12,407 bases of DNA. Origin: Bacteroidales bacterium (GTDB taxonomy: Bacteria > Bacteroidota > Bacteroidia > Bacteroidales > UBA4417). A model generated the notes under the pieces. The model saw only the letters and a program-made list of their open reading frames with translations. It did no database searches and was not told where the DNA came from. This document shows, in pieces, positions 5,970 to 12,407 of the stretch. Where the stretch lies: positions 1 to 12,407 of the forward strand of contig JANXXZ010000267.1 of NCBI GenBank assembly GCA_025350385.1. The letters run 5' to 3'. Made by a program: the position numbers and the translations under genes. Position 1 is the stretch's first letter; every line of letters starts with the position of its first letter.

Positions 5970-8084
5970 ATGAAAAGAAAAATTAGTCCCAGTTTTTCGC
6001 TCCTTTCAGCTAGTTGTTTGGCGTTCATAAATCTGGCTCAAGGTCAGGACATGCAATCAAAACTACATTTTACTTCAAAGGATGCTATTTATACCACCTA
6101 TGCTGCGCCTCTCTCCAGGACCGATTACAAAACTGACCAGGCGTATGAACTGATGTGGCTCGAACCAGATAAACCGATCGGTTTTAAATCAAAGGACGGA
6201 GGTGAGATCGGCTTGCTTTTCGCTGAAGGTCCGGAATTCAGGTCCGGTTGCAGTCAATTCTCGGGTGAACCTTTTATAAATCAATCATACAGCGACATAG
6301 TTCAGTTAACCTACAGCCCTTTCAGCAACCTTGAAGTCGCTGCGACATTTTGCGTGTACAGTTCGAATGCCTGTATCTTAGAGTATACACTTACCAATTC
6401 TTCGAAGGAAGCAATTCCGATGGTGGTTTATCCTTATTTCAGGTTGTACCAGGGTATTTCAGCTATTCAACCGGGCAGCCAGGAATTTTCCTTCTCACAT
6501 CAGCGGAACAAGGATTCCTGGATGACAGAACATAATATTCCGCTGACAGAAAACTTCCATGATGCTTTTCTTCTCAGCGAAAGCCCTGATGGTGCAGGGA
6601 TTTTTGATACATTACCTGCAACTCTTGAGGGGATGAATGGTAAACTCAAGCAAATAACACAGGCAGCATCTGGAAAAGCATTGGTATTTCAGAAAAACCT
6701 CGTGTTGAAAGCCGGCGAAAGTAAAAAGATCAGGATAATAAGGTATGGAACTGATGCATCGAAACCAATTGATCCTTTAAAAGAAGCAATCAGTTTACTG
6801 ACCGTTGACATGGACAAGATTATGAAAGAGAGTGAAAAAGCCGGTATTCACATTCCATCTCTCCTAACGCTCAATAATCTCACGGAAACTGAGAGGAACG
6901 ACCGGCTTGGACTCTATTATTCAGCGTTTAACCTGCTCCGGCAATGCATGATGCCGGCCGAAGGTGAGTGCAAGACTAACTATTATGTTTTTTCACGCGA
7001 GCCCAAATGGGGTTGGGGATACGGCGGACAGGTATTCCACGAAAGCCTTTCGATGCTGGCTTACGTATATATGGATCCTCAAGGCGCCATGAATTCACAG
7101 CGTGTTTTTATGGACCGGCAGCAAAAAGACGGATACATTAACTACCGTACGGGTCCATACCTGGACGAAACCATTGAAACGAATGGTATGAAAACATCCT
7201 CGGCACCCTGGTTCAGTTATACCAACCTTGAAATCTACAAAGTGACCAGGGACAAGGTTTTCCTGCAACAGGCGTACGACAGCGGGCGAAAGTTGTATAA
7301 ATGGTTCACTTTCAACCGTGATAAGGATCAGGACGGTCTTTACGAATGGGGTGGTGATGCTACCCTGGAATCAGTCCGCGACGGGGATGTAGCCGTGTGG
7401 GACAAGGTGAGCAAACCCGAAAACCTGGAAGGCCCCGACCTGAACAGTATGATGGTGATGGAAGCAATTTCCCTTTCGATGATGGCCAAGGAACTGAAAT
7501 TAGGGCCTGATATAAGCACCTGGCTCAATACCGCTGCCAAATTGGCGACTAAAATGAATAAGCAGCTTTGGGATCCTGAAACAAAGTTTTATTATAACAC
7601 GCTTTTATCAACCAATGGGTTTACATTCATCAGCCCCAATGACCTGAAAATAAAGGAAATCATTGGCTTTCTACCCCTATGGGCAAATATGTGCAACAAA
7701 GAACAGGCACAGGCACTGGTTCAAACTATGTCGAATGCAGAAGAATTCTGGCGGCCCTATGGAATTCCAACCCTTTCGGCCAAAGACAGCTACTACAACC
7801 CGATGGGATACTGGAACGGCCCGGTTTGGGTGCAGTGGCAATACCTTTTGTTCCGCGGACTGATTGATTATGGTTATTACCCGATGGCACTTCAACTCGG
7901 TGATAAAGTAATTGACCAGATGACCTGGCATCTGAAAAATGATCATACTTTCTGGGAATTTTACTCTCCTGACAACCGGCAGGCAGGCTGGAATAAAACC
8001 TATATTTGGGCTGGCATTGTAGCCAGGATGATGATAGATATGGATAAGATCAGGACTGAGGTCGGGAAAAAGCTAGAAAGGTAA
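5970..8084 (+). CDS. Exported GH63/MGH1-like six-hairpin glycosidase
   Basis: This 704-residue protein has a Sec signal (MKRK, hydrophobic core, probable cleavage after AQG near residue 25). Residues about 30-290 form a beta-sandwich like those preceding many (alpha/alpha)6 catalytic domains. Residues about 300-695 resemble the GH63/mannosylglycerate-hydrolase-like barrel: Q-x-x-DGYINY, DQDGLYEW near 453-460, YWNGPVWVQWQYL at 614-626, and WEFY at 662-665 near the C-terminus. By position, D471 (in LESVRDGD, where relatives have WESGxD) and E663 are the best acid/base candidates; this mapping is inference. GH63 members include processing alpha-glucosidase I, bacterial alpha-glucosidases and mannosylglycerate/glucosylglycerate hydrolases, so exact specificity is open. 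It starts 12 bases after the previous stop, with A/T-rich AATAATA before the ATG, consistent with translation from the same mRNA. Confidence 0.82.
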   Translation: MKRKISPSFSLLSASCLAFINLAQGQDMQSKLHFTSKDAIYTTYAAPLSRTDYKTDQAYELMWLEPDKPIGFKSKDGGEIGLLFAEGPEFRSGCSQFSGEPFINQSYSDIVQLTYSPFSNLEVAATFCVYSSNACILEYTLTNSSKEAIPMVVYPYFRLYQGISAIQPGSQEFSFSHQRNKDSWMTEHNIPLTENFHDAFLLSESPDGAGIFDTLPATLEGMNGKLKQITQAASGKALVFQKNLVLKAGESKKIRIIRYGTDASKPIDPLKEAISLLTVDMDKIMKESEKAGIHIPSLLTLNNLTETERNDRLGLYYSAFNLLRQCMMPAEGECKTNYYVFSREPKWGWGYGGQVFHESLSMLAYVYMDPQGAMNSQRVFMDRQQKDGYINYRTGPYLDETIETNGMKTSSAPWFSYTNLEIYKVTRDKVFLQQAYDSGRKLYKWFTFNRDKDQDGLYEWGGDATLESVRDGDVAVWDKVSKPENLEGPDLNSMMVMEAISLSMMAKELKLGPDISTWLNTAAKLATKMNKQLWDPETKFYYNTLLSTNGFTFISPNDLKIKEIIGFLPLWANMCNKEQAQALVQTMSNAEEFWRPYGIPTLSAKDSYYNPMGYWNGPVWVQWQYLLFRGLIDYGYYPMALQLGDKVIDQMTWHLKNDHTFWEFYSPDNRQAGWNKTYIWAGIVARMMIDMDKIRTEVGKKLER

Positions 8085-8203
8085 AATAAACACAAAGACG
8101 CAGAGGAATGGCAATGAACATAATCCTATAATTAAGGCAAATCCCGCATTGTCAGTAAATGAGTTTGTCCTTCTGAAATGAAATCACCAATTCATATTTA
8201 TTT

Positions 8204-9640
8204 ATGGTAACACGTCGAAAATTCATCGCATCCACAGGAGTTGGTCTGGCCGGGCTGACCTTATCAAAATTTTCAATAGGTGCTATATTTCCGGCTGGAG
8301 AAAAATACATAAGTAACCGGCCTGTGCCTGAAAAAAGGAATTTCGTAAGTAAAGCAGTTGAAGCAAAGATTACCGAGGTGAAAGCTGCCATTAACGACCC
8401 GGAACTTGCCTGGCTTTTCGAAAATTGTTTCCCAAATACACTCGATACCACAGTTATGCATAGCATGATTGATGGCAAATCCGATACCTTCGTTATTACC
8501 GGCGATATAAGGGCAATGTGGCTCAGGGATTCCTCGGCCCAGGTATGGCCTTACCTGCCCCTGGTGAATGAGGATCCTGAATTAAAGAACCTCATAGCCG
8601 GTGTTATTAACCGGCAGGTAAAATGCATTCAACTCGATCCTTATGCCAATGCATTTATGTACGGCGATGAGATCAGCGGCTGGAAATCGGACCTCACCGA
8701 GATGAAACCCGGACTTCATGAACGTAAATGGGAAATAGATTCACTTTGCTATCCGATAAGGCTGGCACACGGCTTCTGGAAAACTACCGGCGACACCTCC
8801 ATTTTTGATGCAGAATGGCAAAAGGCAATGGAACTTGTGTATACGACTTTTATTGAACAGCAGCGAAAGGAAAACCGTGGTCCGTATTCATTCAAACGGG
8901 TAACCGCCTGGCAGACCGATACCGTGCCTGGAAACGGCTATGGTAATCCAGTAAAACCTGTAGGGCTGATCTGCTCAACCTTCCGCCCAGCCGATGATGC
9001 CACCACCTACCTTTACCTGGTTCCATCTAACTTTTTTGCGGTACAATCGCTCCGGCATCTGGCCGAAATCAGTGAAAAAGTGACCCTGAACCTTGAATTC
9101 GCCGCAAAATGCCATCAACTGGCTGATGAAGTGGAAACAGCACTCAACCAATATGCGGTTACAACTCATCTGAACTATGGTAAAATCCTGGCTTACGAAG
9201 TGGATGGTTACGGGAACCAACTGTTCATGGACGATGCCAATGTTCCCAGCCTGCTTTCGTTGCCCTACCTGGGTTGCATGGAATCAACAAACGAAATTTA
9301 TTCCAACACGAGGCGGTTTTTACTCAGCCATGATAATCCCTGGTATTTCAGCGGGAAAGCAGCAAAAGGCATTGGCAGCCCGCATACACTGGTCGACAAG
9401 ATCTGGCCGATTGCGTTAACAATGCAGGCACTAACCAGTTCCCAGCCCGAAGAAATTAAATCCATCCTGCAAACACTCAAAACCACCCATGCAGGGAAAG
9501 GCTTTATGCATGAATCCTTCAACAAGGACAACCCGGATGATTACACACGTAACTGGTTTGCATGGGCTAATACGTTATTCGGGGAACTGATCCTTAAGGT
9601 TTATCTTGAACATCCTGAAATCTTAAAACAATTCTATTGA
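8204..9640 (+). CDS. GH125 exo-alpha-1,6-mannosidase (metal-independent)
   Basis: This 478-residue enzyme has the usual GH125 length. The N-terminus TRRKFI followed by a hydrophobic Gly/Ala/Leu-rich segment is a twin-arginine (Tat) export signal. Family landmarks are clear: TGDIRAMWLRDSSAQ (around residues 99-113), DPYANAF, HERKWEIDSLCYPIRL, PVKPVGLI, FRPADDATTYLYLVPSNFFAV, YEVDGYGNQLFMDDANVPSLL and GFMHESF. D179 in EIDSLC and E437 in HESF correspond to the expected inverting acid and base. GH125 enzymes release non-reducing alpha-1,6-linked mannose without a metal, for example from N-glycan cores or yeast-type mannan. The start ATG at 8204 is set by the twin-arginine signal. The 119-base spacer before it is the longest within the cluster; I find no convincing promoter in it. 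Confidence 0.95.
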   Translation: MVTRRKFIASTGVGLAGLTLSKFSIGAIFPAGEKYISNRPVPEKRNFVSKAVEAKITEVKAAINDPELAWLFENCFPNTLDTTVMHSMIDGKSDTFVITGDIRAMWLRDSSAQVWPYLPLVNEDPELKNLIAGVINRQVKCIQLDPYANAFMYGDEISGWKSDLTEMKPGLHERKWEIDSLCYPIRLAHGFWKTTGDTSIFDAEWQKAMELVYTTFIEQQRKENRGPYSFKRVTAWQTDTVPGNGYGNPVKPVGLICSTFRPADDATTYLYLVPSNFFAVQSLRHLAEISEKVTLNLEFAAKCHQLADEVETALNQYAVTTHLNYGKILAYEVDGYGNQLFMDDANVPSLLSLPYLGCMESTNEIYSNTRRFLLSHDNPWYFSGKAAKGIGSPHTLVDKIWPIALTMQALTSSQPEEIKSILQTLKTTHAGKGFMHESFNKDNPDDYTRNWFAWANTLFGELILKVYLEHPEILKQFY

Positions 9641-9693
9641 TTTTACCAGTTTGAAGAGATCAATAATAACATTCCCTCTTAATCCAAACAATT

Positions 9694-11664
9694 ATGAAAC
9701 AGTTTTACCTGAAGTTCTTTGTCGCCATTACATTCATTCTTGGCTCTGAATTTACAACCGTAGCTCAAACCCAGGACACCGTCTGGCTTTCGTCCCTCGA
9801 CCTCAGCAAGGCGACCCTTGGCTGGGGAACTCCCGGCACCAATGTTTCCTGTATGGGCCACCCCATTACTCTGGATGGTGTTCAATATGCCAAAGGCTTT
9901 GGAACTCATGCCAACAGCATATTGTATATCAGGCTAAATAAAGGATCCCAGCGATTCAGCGCAACGATAGGAATAGATGATGAGGAAAAACTCTCAACCG
10001 GAACCGTGATCTTCAGTATTTACGGCGCCCGTCAACAGTTGTGGAAAAGCAGTATCTTAAAATCAGGTGAGCCGGTTGAAAAATTCAATATCAATGTAAG
10101 CGGTATTGATACCCTGATCCTTCTGGTTGAAGGCACATCCGACGGGATCAGTTACGACCATGCTGACTGGGCCAATGCTTATTTCCTTGTTTCGGGAGAT
10201 AAACCGGTTACAGTGAACCGGAAAATGGAAGAAGCAATCGTACTCACTCCCAAGGCACCCCTGACACCTAAAATTAACGGACCTAAGATTTATGGGGTAA
10301 GACCCGGTCACGATTTCCTGTACAAAATCCCTGTAACAGGGCAACGACCTATGAACTACACCGTATCCGACCTGCCAGAAGGCCTCAAACTTAACTTAAA
10401 CACAGGAGTTATCAGCGGGAAGGTATCGAAACCAGGCCGTTACGAAATACTTCTGACAGCATCAAATAAGCTTGAAAAATCCAGCCGTAAATTTACCATT
10501 GTAGTCGGCGATGAAATCGCCCTAACCCCGCCGCTGGGCTGGAACAGCTGGAATTGTTTTGCCTGCGCTATCGACCAGGATAAGGTTAAATCAGCGGCTG
10601 ATGCCATGATAAACAGCGGACTGGCCGATCATGGCTGGAGTTATATTAATATTGACGACTGCTGGATGGTTCAGCCCGAAAGCAATGATCCTGTGCTCGG
10701 TGGTAAAACCAGGGATGACAAGGGAAATATGAATGTAAATAAGAAATTCAAAGATGTTAAGAGTCTCACAGATTATGTACACCAGAAAGGATTGAAGATC
10801 GGGATCTATTCCGGCCCGGGGCCAAAAACTTGCGCAGGATACACGGCATGCTACCAGCATGAGGAAGCTGATGCGAAACAGTTTGCCGACTGGGGATTCG
10901 ATTACCTTAAATATGACTGGTGCGATTACGAACGTATAGCAAAAGACCATAGTCTGCCAGAACTGAAGAAACCGTATGTAGTGATGCATCAAGCCCTCGA
11001 CAAGGCTGACCGTGACATTGTTTACAGTCTCTGCCAGTATGGAATGGGTGACGTATGGAAATGGGGCGCCGAAGTAGGAGGAAACTGCTGGCGCACAACA
11101 GGTGACATATCAGATGACTGGTCAAGCATGGATGGGATTGGTTTCAGCCAGGCCGGTCATGAAAAATATGCCGGGCCGGGTCATTGGAATGACCCGGATA
11201 TGCTGGTGGTAGGTATGGTAGGCTGGGGACCCGAACTGCATCCGACCAGGCTTTCTCCCAATGAGCAGTATACCCACATTTCCCTCTGGGCATTGCTTGC
11301 TTCCCCCCTGCTTATTGGCTGCGACATGACGCAACTGGATGAATTCACTTACGGACTGCTTACAAATGATGAAGTCCTGGACATAAACCAGGATATCCTG
11401 GGGAAACAGGCTGGAAGATTGGTTCAGTTGGAAAATATGGAAATTTGGGTTAAAGATCTCGAAGACGGTTCCAAAGCTGTCGGGTTATTCAACCGGGGAA
11501 TGTTTTCAGGGAAGATTGTATTGAAATGGAGCGACCTTGGAATTACCGGGAAACAAACGCTTCGTGATGTTTGGAAACAGGAAGATATCGGGGTTTACCA
11601 GGAGCGGTTTGAAACTGAGATACCACCGCATGGTGTTAAGTTGATCCGGATATTAACAAAATAG
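9694..11664 (+). CDS. GH27 alpha-galactosidase-like enzyme with NPCBM and Ig-like domains
   Basis: This 656-residue protein has a Sec signal (about residues 1-25, ending in TTVAQ). Residues about 27-168 form an NPCBM domain, shown by GFGTHANSI, IGIDDE and DHADWANA. Residues about 190-273 form a putative Ig (He_PIG) module with LPEGLKLNLNTGVISG. The GH27 barrel starts around 277 with TPPLGWNSWNCF. The nucleophile is D408 in KYDWC and the acid/base is D471 in RTTGD. The paired acids D321-D322 in INIDDCW, usual in galactose-specific GH27 enzymes, are kept, so alpha-galactosidase is preferred; alpha-N-acetylgalactosaminidase or beta-L-arabinopyranosidase activity is less likely but possible. It is the last gene of the cluster, 53 bases after the GH125 stop. 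The 3' end is folded into a predicted hairpin covering the stop codon. Confidence 0.94.
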   Translation: MKQFYLKFFVAITFILGSEFTTVAQTQDTVWLSSLDLSKATLGWGTPGTNVSCMGHPITLDGVQYAKGFGTHANSILYIRLNKGSQRFSATIGIDDEEKLSTGTVIFSIYGARQQLWKSSILKSGEPVEKFNINVSGIDTLILLVEGTSDGISYDHADWANAYFLVSGDKPVTVNRKMEEAIVLTPKAPLTPKINGPKIYGVRPGHDFLYKIPVTGQRPMNYTVSDLPEGLKLNLNTGVISGKVSKPGRYEILLTASNKLEKSSRKFTIVVGDEIALTPPLGWNSWNCFACAIDQDKVKSAADAMINSGLADHGWSYINIDDCWMVQPESNDPVLGGKTRDDKGNMNVNKKFKDVKSLTDYVHQKGLKIGIYSGPGPKTCAGYTACYQHEEADAKQFADWGFDYLKYDWCDYERIAKDHSLPELKKPYVVMHQALDKADRDIVYSLCQYGMGDVWKWGAEVGGNCWRTTGDISDDWSSMDGIGFSQAGHEKYAGPGHWNDPDMLVVGMVGWGPELHPTRLSPNEQYTHISLWALLASPLLIGCDMTQLDEFTYGLLTNDEVLDINQDILGKQAGRLVQLENMEIWVKDLEDGSKAVGLFNRGMFSGKIVLKWSDLGITGKQTLRDVWKQEDIGVYQERFETEIPPHGVKLIRILTK

Positions 11665-11692
11665 ATTGATATCCGGAGCGTGGTCTTATTTT
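11645..11692 (+). terminator. Hairpin overlapping the GH27 stop codon, possible operon terminator
   Basis: TCCGGATATTAA (11645-11656) can pair with TTGATATCCGGA (11666-11677): a 12-bp stem with one G-U pair and a 9-base loop that contains the TAG stop (11662-11664). Nine of the pairs form a perfect inverted repeat. A moderately U-rich CTTATTTT follows at 11685-11692, separated by about 7 bases, so it is not a textbook intrinsic terminator. It ends the glycosidase cluster and may instead stabilise the mRNA 3' end. Confidence 0.45.
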
Positions 11693-11779
11693 AAGTCTTG
11701 GTCACTTAATCATTCTATGTTTAATGTTAAACTCTTAACCGGCAGATAATGAATAACATATAACACTTAATGAAAAATG
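11692..11779. repeat. Direct repeat copy A with 7-base internal periodicity
   Basis: This 88-base segment starts TAAGTC and ends GAAAAATG. It is repeated 99 bases downstream at about 85% identity. From 11704 it reads as consecutive 7-base units such as TGTTTAA, TGTTAAA, ATAATGA, ATAACAT and ATAACAC. It has no plausible coding frame. Confidence 0.7.
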
Positions 11780-11790
11780 TTAAAGGAGCA

Positions 11791-11885
11791 TAAGTCCCGG
11801 ATACTTAATCATTTATCATTTTATGTTTGGTGTTAATCAATTAACCGACAGATAATGAATAACATATATCACTTAATCAAAAATG
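11791..11885. repeat. Direct repeat copy B, one heptad longer than copy A
   Basis: This 95-base segment aligns with copy A over its whole length. The longest shared core is CAGATAATGAATAACATATA. The only length difference is seven bases: CATTTAT CATTTTA replaces the single CATTCTA unit of copy A. The insertion preserves the 7-base phase, suggesting gain or loss of one unit by slippage. With copy A it fills most of the 329-base spacer 11665-11993, which contains no gene. Confidence 0.7.
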
Positions 11886-11912
11886 AAAAAGTAACCTCCG
11901 GAAGTTGTGTAG

Positions 11913-11992
11913 TTCCCGTTTTCGCCATTTCGCCCAATTGACATCCCGCTCTCTCGCCCTCCCGCTCTCCCGTCCTCTATCCCACTCGCCAA
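11913..11992. repeat. 8-base periodic pyrimidine-rich array
   Basis: Ten successive 8-base units can be read. Several share TCGCC (TTCGCCAT, TTCGCCCA, CTCGCCCT, CTCGCCAA), and others follow CCCG(C/T)(C/T)CT. The pair 11944-11959 and 11960-11975 also forms a 16-base tandem repeat with 14 of 16 matches. The array ends two bases from the stop codon of the minus-strand membrane-protein gene, so it would be transcribed as a purine-rich 3' tail of that mRNA. Confidence 0.55.
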
Positions 11993-11993
11993 C

Positions 11994-12407
11994 TCACGGA
12001 TTAAACCTCACCTGGAGCATGGCCGAGAATGTGGGACTATACACCGAATAATCAATCTGCTTGGTATAATTCCGGCCAGGATCAAAACGCAATTCCAGTC
12101 CAATATATTTATAGGTAATGCCTGTTCCAACTGTGATCATTAAACCATGCACGGCATAGTTGGGGACAGCATCTTCCTGTGTTGTACTTAACACTCCGTT
12201 AACCGCATGATCGATGGTTTTCCGGTTTACGGGTGAGATCACAAAACTGTTATAAATACCGGCGCTCACATTATACCTGAATTCACCGTTTGTGAAACAA
12301 TACCTGAACATATTGGTGATTGAAAGAAGGTTCGGGGCAAATGTCAGTTTATAATCATAGTAATCACGACCGGGGAATCCCGATGCAGAATCTGCAAAAT
12401 GAGTAGA
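11994..12407 (-). CDS. Outer-membrane beta-barrel protein, C-terminal part (truncated by window end)
   Basis: The frame is open from the right edge of the window to TGA at 11994-11996, giving 137 residues of the C-terminus. The ATG at 12311 is probably internal, because the same frame continues upstream with compatible sequence (GFPGRDYYDYKLTFAPNLL). Alternating hydrophobic and polar residues, many aromatics, strands such as FRYNVSAGIYNSF and YKYIGLELRF, and a terminal AMLQVRF strand fit a small PorT-like or OmpA-like outer-membrane barrel of Bacteroidota. A ligand or partner cannot be inferred. It faces the glycosidase operon tail to tail and is probably a separate transcription unit. Confidence 0.7.
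   Translation of the reverse strand, partial: STHFADSASGFPGRDYYDYKLTFAPNLLSITNMFRYCFTNGEFRYNVSAGIYNSFVISPVNRKTIDHAVNGVLSTTQEDAVPNYAVHGLMITVGTGITYKYIGLELRFDPGRNYTKQIDYSVYSPTFSAMLQVRFNP

Noticed and set aside
5970..6050. Possible lipoprotein signal in the 704-residue protein (LLSASC)
   Set aside because: The residue three before the cysteine is Ser, not Leu/Val/Ile, and the hydrophobic core continues past the cysteine to a better signal-peptidase I site after AQG.
8152..8478. 108-codon minus-strand open frame across the GH125 start
   Set aside because: It overlaps the Tat signal and N-terminal coding region of GH125 and has no recognisable features.
10591..10992. 133-codon open frame on the minus strand inside the GH27 gene
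   Set aside because: It lies fully antisense to the strongly conserved GH27 catalytic barrel, including the nucleophile region, and its translation shows no domain or signal.
11692..11885. Repeat pair considered as a CRISPR array or attachment sites
   Set aside because: There are only two long diverged copies without regular short repeats and spacers; no integrase, transposase or cas gene is present.

Overview
The window looks like a chromosomal segment of a member of the Bacteroidota. The evidence is the gene content (secreted glycoside hydrolases in a row, a PorT-like outer-membrane barrel end, a secreted protein of a Bacteroidota-type hypothetical family), start codons preceded by A/T-rich stretches rather than purine-rich Shine-Dalgarno sequences, and promoter-like boxes resembling TTTG/TAnnTTTG. 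I cannot name a genus. No mobile element, CRISPR array, tRNA or rRNA was seen.

Layout. Bases 1-323 hold the 3' part of a guanine-deaminase-like gene on the + strand. It converges on a radical SAM gene of the PflX type (407-1387, -). A repeat-filled spacer (1388-1623) separates that from a small secreted protein of unknown function (1624-2349, -). A 170-base divergent spacer then leads into the main feature, a four-gene + strand cluster (2520-11664) of exported glycosidases: a 1145-residue protein with a glutamine-amidotransferase-like N-terminus and a glycogen-debranching-enzyme-like (alpha/alpha)6 domain; a 704-residue GH63/MGH1-like protein; a GH125 exo-alpha-1,6-mannosidase with a twin-arginine signal; and a GH27 alpha-galactosidase-like enzyme with NPCBM and Ig-like modules. 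The spacers inside the cluster are 12, 119 and 53 bases, consistent with one operon. A 12-bp hairpin overlaps the final stop codon. A 329-base repeat-rich spacer follows, then the C-terminal end of an outer-membrane beta-barrel gene (11994-12407, -) that runs off the window.

How the genes may work together (inference): all four glycosidases look like exported enzymes that act on non-reducing ends. GH125 removes alpha-1,6-mannose, GH27 removes alpha-galactose, and the two (alpha/alpha)6 enzymes probably remove other capping sugars. This fits stripping of an alpha-mannose-containing, galactose-decorated glycan such as an N-glycan or fungal-type galactomannan. No SusC/SusD pair, endo-enzyme or regulator is visible in the window, so the substrate is not fixed.

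The most unusual non-coding signal is that the spacers outside the glycosidase cluster are built from degenerate 7-base periodic arrays (368-409, 1449-1483, 1496-1558, 11692-11885) and one 8-base periodic array (11913-11992). Two ~90-base copies at 11692-11885 differ in length by exactly one heptad.
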